Positions 1 through 14,802 of a stretch of DNA of 64,000 bases are shown here, in pieces. The number at the start of each line of letters is the position of its first letter. Position 1 is the stretch's first letter. The notes beneath the pieces are model-generated. The model worked only from the letters and a program-made list of their open reading frames with translations. It was not told the origin of the DNA and ran no database searches. The translations under genes were made by a program, and so were the position numbers. Source of the stretch: Rosellinia necatrix (Eukaryota > Ascomycota > Sordariomycetes > Xylariales > Xylariaceae); NCBI GenBank assembly GCA_021209875.1, contig JAGYVD010000002.1, forward strand, positions 2,232,001 to 2,296,000, read 5' to 3'.

Positions 1-647
1 AGGTACATACGTATGTGCCTTCCGTTCTGGTCTAGCCATATTCGATAAGCTCGGTGGGTAGGTATTTGGGTACAGGTACCTAAACTACCTACCTACACTA
101 CCTAGGCACCTGGGTACCTACCTAATGTAGGTACCTAGGTAGGCAAGTACCTACTCCAGAAGAGGGAATGAACAGGTCCAACCACCGCGACCGACCTCAC
201 AAACACCCCACGTCTGGTTTCATTCAGCCTCGTCACTTTTCAACCTTTCTAGGCATTCTCAGCCTTGTCTCTACAACATTGCTTGATCCTTCCAGACCAC
301 CTCGGCCGCCCAATTGCGCCATATTCCCCGTATAGTATTTATAAACACAGCTCAGAGGCTGCTAGAGGCTGCTAGTTGCTACCGGCGGCAAAAGCCCTCC
401 CATAAGGATAATACACGCCCTTTAATTTGCAAATAAACGGTCGTATCTAGCCCGGTGTTGACGAGAGGCTCCCGCCGGCGCAGGGTCTCAGATCTCAGAC
501 CTGCCGCACGCGTCTAGTAGCCTTGCTTATATACATCCTCCTGATCGCCACCATCCGCCCAGCTGCCTCCGTTCCCTGTATCGCTTACCGGGAGAACCGC
601 ACGCGCCTGCGGTGTGTCTTTGCAAGGCCCAGACTGCGCTTGTCACC
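1..647. other. Intergenic / 5' flank with palindromic ACCT-AGGT tract
   Basis: No gene is supported here. Bases 40-160 are dense in ACCT/AGGT units (CCTAGG, GGTACC, TACCTACC), a motif that recurs in many other intergenic regions of the window. The last few hundred bases are the presumed promoter and leader of the gene starting at 648. An open frame at 523-741 overlaps that gene's start in another frame and is not credible. Confidence 0.6.
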
Positions 648-1473
648 ATGTCGCACGCGCCATCAACGCCGGCCAAGATCCCGGCGTCGGCGGCCACTTA
701 CACGGCGGCCACGCAAGACGCCGACCTACGGTCACAGCTAAACGTCCTCCTTCTGCGCGAGGGCCACACTAACAAGTATGTGCGCCGTGCTTTCTTTCCA
801 TCCGTGACATGTTTGCCTATCACTCCACCGACAGAGGTTCCCGCCCACCCGCTCGCTCTCAACCCTGTGGGGAGGGGAGGGGGAGGAGGGGACTAAGCTA
901 CTTTTCCTTCACACGGAGAGATAGATAGATAGAGAGAGGGAGGGCCCGTCTTTCATCCCAGACCAAGACTGACAATAACCGTTTCGCTCGTGGTCTCGCA
1001 GGATCCAAGAGCGATTTCTCCACTCCCTCGACGCACACCCTTCGAACTGGCCGTCGGCCATACAGTCACACGCGCTCGCGCTGCTGCGGTCGGGCGAGGT
1101 CAGCACATTCCCGGCCCTCATACGGAGGGTGCTCGAGGACGTGCAGCGAGACACGGCCGCGGCCCTGGCGTCGTCCGCCGCGTCGTCCGACAACCCGGCC
1201 GCGGCGAACAATGCACAGACAACAACGGCAACGACGGCGACGTCGACGGCCGCCAACGAGCCCGGCGCGACGACCAAGGACGGCGTGAACGGCGCGGCGG
1301 TCAACGGCGCCGGCAGGACGGCCGGCGGCAGTGTGAACGGCGCGTCGGCGGGCGTGGACGGCGCCGTCAATCTGGCGGTGCCGACGGCCGTCGTCGAGAC
1401 CGCGTTGAAGGTGGTCAGGGAGAGCCTGGAGTCGCTGTGCGAGGTCGAGCCGGATGAATCGGGGGGTGGTTGA
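648..1473 (+). CDS. Small hypothetical protein, 199 aa, two exons
   Basis: Exons 648-775 and 1002-1473. The intron has a GTATGT donor, a CTGAC branch site and a CAG acceptor, and the phase closes exactly (600 nt). The start ATG has CACC directly before it. The first 100 residues are ordered and probably helical: an N-terminal leucine-rich segment ending LLLREGHTNK, then IQERFLHSLDAHPSNWPSAI and a helix with RRVLEDVQRD. A low-complexity Ala/Asn/Gly/Thr segment follows (about 107-165), then a short C-terminal helix ending ESLESLCEVEPDES. There is no signal peptide or membrane span. I do not recognise the family; the layout suggests a small nuclear or cytosolic scaffold-type protein, but no function is assigned. 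The long open frames on the opposite strand are GC-bias shadows. Confidence 0.75.
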
Positions 1474-1597
1474 TGTTGATATGGCCAGATCTGAATTCAA
1501 TCAATCCCAAACAACCCAACCCAACCCTTTGCCTTCGCCCTCACTGTTAGTATAAAGCCTGCGCCACTCACTCCCCTTGCCCCCCGCCCCCCCTTTA

Positions 1598-1603
1598 AAT
1601 AAA
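1598..1603 (+). terminator. Putative poly(A) signal AATAAA
   Basis: A canonical AATAAA lies about 125 bases after the stop codon of the preceding gene on the same strand. The position suits 3'-end formation, but it is only a motif match. Confidence 0.4.
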
Positions 1604-2636
1604 CGAATAGACACGTGGATAGGCTAGCAGAAACGGCAAGGGAGAGCGGGAACTGGAGGCCCCCCTGCTTACTACTGCTTTCCGCCTTCGTACTTAGCTA
1701 GATGTGTTTACCATTAGCGCCCCAAAATACGGTCTTCCGTCATCTGCTATTGAAATGTCTGGGCTGGCGAGGGAGGAGGAGTTGGGGGAAGGGGAAGGGG
1801 GGGAGAGGGTTCATACAATATCTCTACACCTGCTGTATCACGAAAAGGGGGGGGAAGGGGAGTCTACTAGACGCTATCCTCCACCCACTTCTGCTGGGAA
1901 TGAATGAAATAGAGTTGGCGTCCGGGGTGAGGGACCTGGCCTTTCTGACCTTCTTATTCGTCCCCTTTCGTTATCCCGGCGTAAATACATGTAATAGGCT
2001 CCCTACCAGCTAGTTACAAGTATTGCTATTAAGTGTTCTGTGATTGTATCTTCTTATCATCCCGCGGGCTTTCTTGTAAACCGTTGTTTGCCGCTTCTCG
2101 TTCATGCATCTGGGGGATTGAATAAAGACGCAGAAACTAAAAGGAACAGAGAAGAACCCTCGTCGATTCAGGTATCAGGTGGGTTCACAAGTGGAAGTGT
2201 GAGCATCGTCTGGAAACAGGGCGGATTTTAATATTCAGAAAAGTCCAACCCTCGTGTTCTCGTCGACCTCAGATTGCCACACAAGTTAATATCTAGTTGC
2301 TAGTTAGGATGAATGGTGTGCTCTTTATGTAACCAACGCAACCATAGGTTTAAAGACAGTCAATGCTACCTACCCATCATCATATCACTACTAAGCATTT
2401 TGGGCGAATCAGACGTCAATTGATTTATCTATCGTAAAGCCAACTTATCCGTTGCTACTACGTACTTGGAAGCCATCCATCGTCTTTCGCCGGAATTCCC
2501 TCGCATGTGTTAATACCGTAAATGTGACTCTTTCACCGTAAAGGTGGTGAGTAACTGCCCCGCGAGATTGCCCCTCTCTAGAGTAAAAGTGGTGGTCTAT
2601 CAGCAACCCTGCTATCCCCAACTAGGTCAATGAAGA

Positions 2637-2700
2637 GGGGCCTATGAGCTAGAGTGTATAAACCGTTTGGCCAAGCGATTAACGCACTCTAGTAGGCCCC
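2637..2700. repeat. Imperfect inverted repeat in the CDC48 3' flank
   Basis: The left arm (2637-2656) reads GGGGCCTA, then an unpaired TGAG, then CTAGAGTG. The right arm (2685-2700) is CACTCTAGTAGGCCCC, the exact reverse complement of the left arm without the four-base bulge. The arms therefore form 16 base pairs around a 28-base loop, which itself contains the palindrome TTGGCCAA. It lies 90-150 bases beyond the CDC48 stop codon, so it would be transcribed if the 3' UTR reaches this far. It could be an RNA stem-loop, a 3'-end element or a small mobile-element relic. Confidence 0.7.
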
Positions 2701-2787
2701 CCATATGGGATGGGAACGATATGCAATGGAAATAAAATACAAATGTGGCGTTTAACAGGCCACAAGATACCAGGAGGCCACTAATGC

Positions 2788-5536
<2,749 letters not shown>

Positions 5537-7009
5537 GATGCCTGTGATGTGGGATGGAAGGGATTGAGGGGATGGCAGGAAGCAGCCGCGGGGAATGAGG
5601 CTGGGGGTATGGACACCGCAGACGGGACAGACTGGAATAGACCACAGTACTGGGGAAAATGTCTACCTCGCGGGCGGGATGCCTTTGGGTGTTAGGAGGT
5701 TTTCTGGATGGAAGGGCGAGGGAGAGGCGTGTTTGGAAATGGGAAGGAAGGTGGAATGAAGGTTTGGAGTGCACGCTCTCCAAGTTTGTTGCGGTTGCGG
5801 TGCCAGGTGTTTGAGTAACTTAGTCTGCTGTGATGACGGAGAACCTTGCAAGTCTGCCTAGGTAGGTAGGAGCTCGGACCAGAACAGACCCACTTGTAGT
5901 GGTGACATTCTGGCCGCCACCTTCTAAAGCCTTCCACCAGCAGCACAGGCACCGGGTAAGTAGTCTGTGGGTAGGTGCGAGTTGATGCCAGATTGCCCTG
6001 TACTGATTGATACAGGGCCATGAATGCACTAGAATCAGCGATTACAGTAGGTACCGGCTTACTTTAAGTACATACCTCCTAATACCTAGGTACCTAGGTA
6101 GGTAGGTAGTAAGAGTGCCTAGGAACTTTGTTAGGCAGATAACTTGCCTACGTACCTAACCTACCTGCTGAGGTAAATAAAGTACCTGCTACCTGCGTCC
6201 ATACTTACCTAAGCAGCCTTGGGGGTACCTGAGTACTTGTAGGCAGACAATCTCATACGCAAGCAACTTCAGGTTGGATTTTGGGTTGCATACTAGATAG
6301 TTAGTTAATCTATAGGTAGTGACGGCCAGTACCTTTGTACCTTGCATTTAACGGAGATAACCGAACCTACTATCCGGACTTAAGAGCAGCTAACACTAGG
6401 TAGGTAGACATGGAGGCAGAAGCAGTGGATAAATCGCCCTCAAAAACTTAGTGTAAAACAAACAATACCACCCATATAAATGACCTGCACGACTCCATCG
6501 CCTTTTCTGTAGGGACAACTATTAGGTGCCAGACAGGTAGTTGTCCCTAAACCTAACAACGTATGTCCCGCTATTATAGTACAGTAGAAAAGAAGAACAA
6601 CAACGACAACAACAAATGAGATCTATCGAATTTTCCTGTGTGACCGACTTCCTTCCATATTAAACCCATAAGTTAAGTATGGCCAACAGCCCGTCCAGCA
6701 GGTTGGCCCATTGCCACGGTTCCTGCCTCGAGTGCGGCAGGGCATCTCCCCTGGCTCAGGTAACTCGTTTTAACGCGGGCAACATCCCCCTACTTTTTTC
6801 AACCTTCACCGCAAGATACGGATACGGTGACCATACACATACATGGATGTATTGGAATTGCACCAATACTGCCACTGCCACTTGTTCGCCTGAGGTATAG
6901 AGAGGTGTCTGGCCTATGAAGTGGAGTTGCTTCCTCCTTAGGAATCAAAAATGGCTCCAAAGGCAGGGACACCACGAGCCTCGAGGCGGTACACAAGTTG
7001 TCTGTGAGT
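5537..7009. other. Intergenic region upstream of CDC48
   Basis: This holds the CDC48 promoter and the 3' flank of the next minus-strand gene. Minus-strand open frames at 5520-6029 sit directly upstream of CDC48 but show no coding signal. Bases 6060-6260 and 6400-6410 are rich in ACCT/AGGT palindromic units. No RNA gene was recognised. Confidence 0.5.
6068..6240. repeat. ACCT/AGGT palindromic cluster
   Basis: Tandem and inverted ACCT/AGGT units (CCTAGGTACCTAGGTAGG and variants) are packed into about 170 bases. The same low-complexity vocabulary occurs at 40-160, 16500-16560, 26340-26370, 30590-30620, 37520-37550, 47330-47350 and 48490-48620. It lies in non-coding DNA only. Confidence 0.6.
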
Positions 7010-10000
7010 TTACATGGTTAGAACAGGCTCCTTGTTGAGGGAGACGCATTTGAAGGGTACGTACTGTGTAACTTTCTTATTCGAGATGATGCATACCGCC
7101 TCGGCGCCACTCTCTTTCAGCATCTGGTATGAAAGCGCCGTTAAGTCGGGCTTCCCTTGGGTCCGAGTATTCCAGATGATCGCTTTGGGGTCTGCTTGCA
7201 TGACATTGTCTATGATCTCGTCGCCGAATGTTTCACGGGGATGAGGCGTGGACCAAAGAATGCGAGCCGGGACTCTGCCCTCCAGAATGACCGGCAAGCA
7301 CGGGCCAATCCCCGACCCTGTGGCTACGAGGACGACCTTCTTGAACAATGGTGCAATAGTCAAAACACCGGAGGCGAGCGCTCCACGAGTCCAGAGCTTT
7401 TGTGGTTCGCCATCGATGGTTTTCCGCGTCCAGTCGCCCGCGTTTGATACGACGATTGAGAAGCCCTTCTCGCCTGGTTTGTCGATCGTGGCGAATGCGT
7501 GCCACTCGCGCATCGGCTTGTCAGATATGCGGATTGCCTTGCCTGCGATAGGTGTCTCGAAATCGAAATGGAGCCGAATGGCATGTTTGGAGAGGGGTTC
7601 CGGCCGGACTGTAACGCGTCTGAGCCTTAGCCAAGGCAGAGCAATACTCAATGTGATGAGTGCCAAAAGATAGACCGCCGGGGTGCGGGCCAGGGCATCC
7701 GCGAGTGATTGTGTGTTTGGCTTCAGCGAGTTAGTTCCTACAACCAAATGCGCCCATACGAGTGCTGTAGCGGTCCAGCCGGCAAAACGGTGTGTCCATT
7801 CGAACTGATCGTGCATTTTGGCACGGACATCTGGATGAGCCATGCCAACAATAGCCAACAGAAGAGCGAGGACTAAATAACTGAGCGCTATAGTTCCCGC
7901 GTCAATGTGGACGTCCCGGTTGCCCCTCGCAAAATTCACTGTTGCGCCGATGGTGAAAATGAGCCACCAGAGGACGGCAGAGACTGCGGCGCCAGAATGA
8001 ATCCCCCCGATATGAAACACTCGAGCGCATTGACGTCGAATGGCGAGTGGCGCCGACGTCGGCATACGAGTTGCCAGCCAAAACAAGAAGTTGATAACAT
8101 GGTCCTGTCGCATAGCTACTGCCACGAGCAGATTTACTGCTATGGCTGTAGGAAATTGGGAGAGCGGCAAGCTACCACTACCCCACGACTTCCACCAGAC
8201 GAGGGCAAATGCCAAGAGGTTTCCGAAGAATATAAAGGAGAAAAACCGCCGGTATAGTGAAAAGAAGCGGTGCCGAAGCCACCTCTGGCCGTGGAATCCA
8301 TTCTTGCTGGGAAGCTCGTATTTGGTGTCTTCCTCCTCCAAGGCTACCGGCGAAGAACTGTCCGGTTCACGATCCCCCTTTTCGAGGTCGGCAGTGCTTG
8401 TTGATGGGGTAGTATGGCTGTCCGTGGCAATCGCGGTGGAAGGCGAGGTGCTTGCCAGGCTTTCGGAGCTGACGGCTTCTCTCGGCCCCTTCTGGGCTTC
8501 GGCCATCTCCCTCAATTTCCGCTTGTCGAATTTACCGTTAGCAGTGAGAGGTATTGAGGCGATATACAACCACTCCGTCGGCACAGCATAATATGGCAAT
8601 GTTTTCCCAACGATGCGGCTCATGAGCTCCTCATCGAGTGGCCCGGGAGCAGAATAGAAGGCCCAAAGCTTGTCATTAATCACCAAAGCACATGCCTTTG
8701 TGACAGAGGGGGCGCTTTCCACAGCAGCAGAAACGCCATCAAGCTCGACACGGAACCCCTGGAACTGTCAGCTTGTTCATAGGGTCGTGAGGCATAAGAT
8801 TCAAGTTTACCTTAATCTTGACTTGGTCATCCTTCCGACCAAGAGGTATAAGCCTACCATCTTCCGTCCACCGGCCGAGGTCTCCGGTGTTAAACATCAT
8901 GGTACTGTACAAACTCATATTAGTGACTCTGGGTAAAGAGGCGATATAACCGGTCTGAGTGCCTTACCCGTCTTGTGCGAATTTGTCCAGCTTAAATCTT
9001 GTTGCCGTCAGCTCTGGTAAGTTGACATATCCCGCAGAGACGCAAGCTCCGCCAGCCCACATGAGGCCGGGCTGCCCAATCGCTACGGGGTTTTCGTCGT
9101 CATCTAGGACATAAAGGTTGGTATTTGGCAGAGGCCTCCCGATAGTCAACAGTTCACCCGGTTTGTGCAAGTGCGCCGTATTCAAAATCGTGATCTCGGT
9201 CGGACCGCAAATGTTCCAGAAGTCGGCATGGGGGGACCACTCCTCGGCCAAAGGCACAGGACACGGCTCGCCACCCACTGCCACCGTTTTGATATTAGGA
9301 AAGTCGGCTTGTGCAAATTTCCCGAGAACTGTTGGTGTCGCGATGACTGTATCTACACGCCGAAGCACGTCCGTCCAATTGCCGTTGCGAATATGCAACG
9401 TCCCTCCATTCATGAGGGTCGCGAGCATCTCCCACTGTGCTGTAATGTCGTCAGTAGGGAACTGGAAGAATTTTGGACATGTCAGGTGATTACGTACCCA
9501 TGTCGAATGAGATATTCAAAAGTTGGGCTACGTTCTTGCCAACGGTGATCTTCATGTTCGCTGGTTCTACTAATAGGTTGTTGACCACAGTTCGATGTCT
9601 TACATCGACACCCTTTGGCTTCCCGGTTGTACCAGAAGTATAAACGATGTATGCACCAAAGTTGGGGTCCATTACAACCCTTGGCCGCTCCTCGTTCCCA
9701 AACAAGCCCTTTGGATCCATCGCATCGAGTTCCATGATGTCTGCTCCCGTCTTTCGGGCATGTGGCTCGATTTTTGCGCGGAACTTGCTGAGGCATAGGA
9801 TGGTTCGAGCCTTAGTATCCCCAAAAATATGCTCCAACGCAGCGTCGGCAACAATGCCGCCATCGAGAGGCACATACTGAGCCCCAGCCTTCAGAACCGC
9901 GAGGATTCCCACAACAAGCTCGATCGATCGAGACACAACAATACAAACTCGGCCATTTGGACGAAGGCCTCGTTGTATCAGCTGGTGACTCAGTATATTG

Positions 10001-10200
10001 GCTCTCCTCTCCAAGTCCTGATAAGTAATTGTCGTCCCGTCATAATGACGAATGGCTGTTATGCGAGGATGACTGTCGACGATGCTTTCGAAAGCCTTGT
10101 GGATGAATTCAAAGGGAATACTGACGCGAGGGGCTTTGCCGAACTGGTTGAAGAGCCGCTGGTCTTCCAGGGATAGGTTCTCAATAGAATGGAAAGACAT
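7010..10200 (-). CDS. Adenylate-forming domain fused to membrane and FNR-like reductase module, 1005 aa
   Basis: Exons on the minus strand: 9498-10200, 8968-9439, 8811-8904, 7010-8758; all junctions are in phase. Residues 1-510 are a full AMP-binding/adenylation domain: core A2 LKAGAQYVPLD (103-113), A3 YTSGTTGKPKG (187-197), A4 FDMAQWE, A5 GPTE (313-316), A7 TGD, A8 GRKDDQVKIKGFRVEL and A10 NGK with the catalytic Lys near 499. A Ser/Thr-rich linker follows, with no carrier (DSL) motif. Residues about 595-805 are several membrane spans with conserved-looking histidines (WTHRFAGW, WAHLVV). Residues about 805-1005 resemble ferredoxin-NADP reductase, with the nucleotide-binding loop VATGSGIGP near 904-912. 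Known families suggest activation of an acid coupled to membrane redox chemistry, but no carrier or reductase of NRPS type is present. The substrate is unknown. The start is the first ATG of a long open exon. Confidence 0.88.
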
Positions 10201-13200
10201 ACTTAAAGGACCATAAGCAAGGTTCGCCGCTACTGATGAGCTAGTCGATCTCTACCCTGTCCCTCGTGGGGTATGCCTCCAGGTAGCCTTTTATATAAGA
10301 TGATAGACACTGGTATTTGTATCAAAGCCGGTTCCCTTGGGACGCCACGGCATGTGGAATGCCTTACCCCACGCCCCTGGATGAGCCTCGAGCAAACTTC
10401 ATTCTCACCACTCCAGGGGAGTGAATCCATCACTATGGAGATTGCTGACCCTCACATCTCCGGCCTCTACTGGATCTCTTTGCCTTAGGAGGGAGTGGAC
10501 GAAATAGCGGCACAGCATGGGTGCTTGCCTAGATGCATCCACTATCACACGCTTCCACAGCCCGTTCTCTGTTCCTCCCCTGGGTGATCCGGGAAGCATC
10601 TGTATGACCAAAACTAATCGGAAGGACTATTGCCACAAAGCCACATCGAGACATCTTGACGCACATGGATACGTGTGCAACTAGGAAGGAGGCCTTGGAA
10701 TGCTGACAATTTCAAGCGATCTTGTGGGGTCGGTCCTCGATCTCTTCGGTGCCGCGACTAGCACTTCGCTACTATACACTTAGACGAGCTTGAATTTTTG
10801 TTTTAGGAAGCTTGAAAATTTTCTATTGATGAAGGGTAGAAAACCGGAGTAACGCTATCAAACCGATCAAATTAGGTGCCCGGGACCCATGCCCAAGTTG
10901 GCGAGTTACGGAGTCATCAACGCTTCCGCGCCTAAGAAGAACCTTGGAAAGTAACCGTGATACCTAGGGCGCCTGTAGAAGTGTACCGTCATGGCCTATT
11001 GCGTTGCCATTACGAGATAACAATCAGGCTTAGAAGGGTTACGTTCAGTCGTGACGGCGTAACCTGCCTCTACCCCGGTATAACCATTACTGTGATTCGT
11101 CGTCTCGTACGGCACTCATAGGACCCCCCGAACGAAGAAAACAGTAAGTGGTATATCCGCCGGGGCTGAGGGGCCACGGGCAAAATAGGCCTCACGAAAC
11201 GGGTATGCCACCACAGACTTACTGTCTATATTTGTCCGCCGCAGCCTGACGACATCCACCCCGTCACGTCCATCTGCCCCGTAAGGCGATCTATCAGCTG
11301 CCGTAATAGGCGCCAAAATATAGCCACGGCCCCCCGTCAGACTGCGTGCATTGGGTTCTTGGCATGCAGTCAAACAAGTGCCATCGGATGATACAGACCC
11401 TGAAAAGAAAAATAAAGAAAAATGGGCATGCCTGTCAAAGGGGACCCTAATCCCAGGGAAATACCACGGTAGCGATAGGAATTGGGTTGCTGCAAAGGCA
11501 ATTTACCGTCGCTCGCGTCGAAGTCGATTCGGCTAATGGACATATGCCCCAAAACCGCCACGACCGAATCCTTGTTTGGATCTTAGTCCGTTGACGAGAT
11601 TGCCTGATCAGGGCAACCATTCTCGCGTCAGGGCTTACTAACCTGGCGTCCGTGACAAAACCGGCCGCCGTTTGGTTTGAGAACCGGCGTTGGCTAACTA
11701 CTACCTAAGGAAGTTATTCCGCCATTCATCCATCCTGGCCGGTGGCCCTATGCGCTCAGACACGAACCGCGTTTGTGCCCACGGCGTGTCAATGCAAAAA
11801 GGCATGATTTTTAGAGACCTGGTTCCGGCGGAAATCCCTGTGATCCCCCTTCACGATACGTGCTGGGTTACGCCCCCGCCCTATGGCCTACTGTACCAGC
11901 ACGAAACCCCGGTCTCCCTGGCCGGGGGAGGACGACGGTATGGCGGCGCCATGCCGTGTCTTTTTTGAGCTTGGTTTTGTCGAGGTCCCCGTCATCTCGG
12001 CCTGGTACAACCGAAATGCCGAACTACTAGGTAATACTCGGCGTCATATATGACACGGGATGGCCAGCCACAACCCGCATACCGAGGTGACACGGTTACC
12101 GAATGGCTAGACCACATTACTATTATGCAAGAAAGATGCCAAATCACATAGACTCGGACCTCTTTCACCATATTTCACGATCGCAGCCCGCAAAATGCAG
12201 ACGGTAAACAGTAAAAGGTCGAGTCTCGGCGACGGCCTCGAACTCGCCCAAACCTTGGCCGTGTGAGCAGCTGGGAACGATGAGTCGCGGGCGCTGATTA
12301 TGCCTGCACTCGCGGACGCTGAAAATAGGCATTTTGTATTCCATATGGCATTTGCATGCGTTTACCGTCAGTTTCAAATGCCATCCTAGATTAGGCGACA
12401 CACCCCCGTGGATGGAGCACCTAGCCGACGCTGCTCACGACGTATGTACCTGCATCCCAGCTTTTGACAGGCCCCCACGTGGAAAATGGACACTGGCAGC
12501 GTCTGCCAGATCTTGTTTGGGAGAGCGCTTCATTTGGCACGAAGCACGGCCCTTTTGAACATATTTATTCACGTTCCTTACTGGTGGCAGTGAAGACAAG
12601 CTCATACAAAACACTCGTATGGTGACCATTGATTCAAACATACGCCATTATGAACTGGCCGGCATCCTCTAGGAACTACAGACGCCTTTCTACAAAATCC
12701 TAGACTATATCTGATACGCCGTATCTTGGTGTGAAGGTATTTGCCTCTCAAAACTGCCACAGGGATATCCTTTCGAGAGGCGCTATTTTCGTAGAAATTT
12801 ACAGCATGGCGAAGACGGCCATTCTATAGATAGGAAGCTAACCTAGATAGTAAGCTGATTTCAGAATTTCTACGGCCGGTTGAAACTAATCGCGGAACAG
12901 TCGTCGTCTACACAAAAAAAAAAAAATTTATCGTGATTCATACCTCGATTATTCATCTACTATTATTACGCGAGCTGTATTTGTGCTGACACGTCACGCC
13001 AGAGTTCGAAGTAAATAGCTATCGACCTATGTATAAGGCGACCCCAGTCTTGGCAACAAGACCCAATTGTCAGCTCCCCCACTAGGTGAATGCATACGTA
13101 GGGCGTCTTGGAAGAGAGAAGCGGCTAGATTAACCGTGCATGTATCATAGCCTGTCTAGCGTAGGTAATTAGTTACCCGTGAATTCAAAAGCAGGCAGGT

Positions 13201-13517
13201 TGTCGCGAGACATGTCGGCTGGGCCCGACTCTTACCAACGATAGACTCTCTCTCCTTAGGTAGGCTTGGACCTGCACGTAATGCAAATAAGGCCTTTCCC
13301 TCGCGTAAGCTGCATGCTATGGGTGCACACCCCCTCTGAATAGTAGGCAACTATTGTTGCATTGTCATCAGAGAACGGGGTCATGGTTCAAATGATTCTG
13401 GACACCGAAATAAAAGACTGAGCGCTTCCGCCAACCGTGCAGAATTGCGCTTTGAGCTTGGTGCTTTTCAGCTTTACATCAATTCGAAACCTACTCTTGC
13501 CAACATCTACCAGCACG
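10201..13517. other. 3.3 kb gene-poor region
   Basis: Only short open frames occur (for example 11116-11373, 11690-11968, 12165-12401). None has a recognisable product or a consistent splice model. A short inverted repeat GCCTCTC...GAGAGGC lies near 12741-12779 and a poly-A run near 12914. The stretch could be decayed coding or transposon DNA, but I cannot identify a source. Confidence 0.5.
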
Positions 13518-14802
13518 ATGCAGTCCCCAGCCACAGCCAGTCTAGAGGTCGCCGGCCTTCCAGATTTCGAAGGGCTTGAGCATCTGCCTGTGACTACAGG
13601 GCAAGACGAGGGCGCATCAGCCGTGGTTGACGATTTACGGGTCGGTATAGATGCTGCGGCAGCTATTGCCGTCGTGCAACTCAACCGTCCCGCAAAACGC
13701 AATGCCCTTACACAGGGGATGATGAACCGATTAGTTGCCCTGTTAGGCCAACTCGATAGAAACGATGCCGTGAGGGCTGTTGTCCTAATGGGCACCAGAA
13801 AGGGCGCTTTCTCGGGTTGGTCAGCCTTAGCAGCATTTCATAGGATGAATCATATCACATCATGCTAACGATCAACACCTCCCCTTAGCTGGCGCTGACA
13901 TTGGCGAGCTAACGCAGCTGACGACTGGCTCGGCACACCAGAGAAGATTCCTCTCTGATCTGAATGGGGCGTTTGAGCAGTTTTCGAAACCGCTCATTGC
14001 GGCCGTCGAGGGCTTGGCTGTGAGTCCCCGCCTTATGTTGGATATGAGGCAAACCCATATCCGGGCCTTTAATAACACTAGAGACAGCTTGGCGGCGGGT
14101 TTGAAGTGGCTCTTGCTGTAAGTTCCAATAACTAATCTGGCTATATATATCCATATATATATCGAGAAGCTCAAAGTCGTGTGTATACGTAGTGCGATAT
14201 TATTTACGCGGCGGAAGATGCCGTGTTCGGGCTACCCGAGGTCACCATTGGCACGATTCCGGGCGCGGGCGGCACCCAACGGCTCGTGAGAGCACTGGGC
14301 AAGCATAAAGTGAGTAGTTTAACGTAACGAGAGGCCGGACGGGAGGAGGCTATGCACGGCACAACACCCGGCTGACATGGAGTGAAACTTGGTAGGCAAT
14401 GGAGCTTATTCTCCAGCGCGAGACGATTAGAGGCCAAGAACTCGCCCAGCGTGGACTCGTCAACAAAGCCTTCAAGCCGGGCGAAGACGTGGTCCTGGAA
14501 GCAGCAAAGCTTGCGACCCGGATCGCCGCGTACTCCCGGCCAGTCGTACGCATGGCGAAACAAGCCGTATTAGCCGGTACGCCACTCAGCCTACATATCC
14601 CTCTCCCCCCTCCATAATCACAACTCTAGCGATCATTAACTAACCGGGTCTGTTTGCGCTTCTCGTAGCGGAGAATAATCATTTAGAGGCGGGTATGGCG
14701 GTTGAAAAGCAACTGTACTACATGACCTTTTCTCTCGACGATTTCAAAATTGGCACCGAGGCGTTCTTGGCCAAACAGCAACCAGACTTCAAGCACCAGT
14801 AA
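13518..14802 (+). CDS. echA: Short-chain enoyl-CoA hydratase (crotonase), 296 aa
   Basis: Exons 13518-13815, 13889-14019, 14088-14117, 14193-14309, 14396-14576 and 14669-14802, all in phase (891 nt). The enzyme hydrates 2-enoyl-CoA to 3-hydroxyacyl-CoA in beta-oxidation and branched-chain amino-acid breakdown. The crotonase fold is clear: [10 protein letters not shown], oxyanion-hole segments SAGADIGEL and [10 protein letters not shown], then [16 protein letters not shown] and [14 protein letters not shown]. Both catalytic glutamates of the ECHS1 type are present, one in GGGFE and one in GLPE. The C-terminus follows mammalian mitochondrial ECHS1 closely and ends FKHQ without a PTS1 signal. 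The N-terminus is about 20 residues longer than the core needs, and targeting is unclear. The reading frame upstream of 13518 has no earlier ATG. Exon 3 is only 30 nt. Confidence 0.93.

Larger units (their letters stand above)
1474..2787. other. Convergent intergenic region
   Basis: This is the 3' flank of the plus-strand gene on the left and of minus-strand CDC48 on the right. It contains G-rich runs around 1780-1860 and the inverted repeat listed separately. Short open frames at 1702-2231 have no start context, codon bias or family signal, so I see no gene. Confidence 0.55.

Noticed and set aside
13437..13517. Upstream extension of the enoyl-CoA hydratase as a mitochondrial presequence
   Set aside because: The extension would have to start at GTG; the first in-frame ATG is at 13518.
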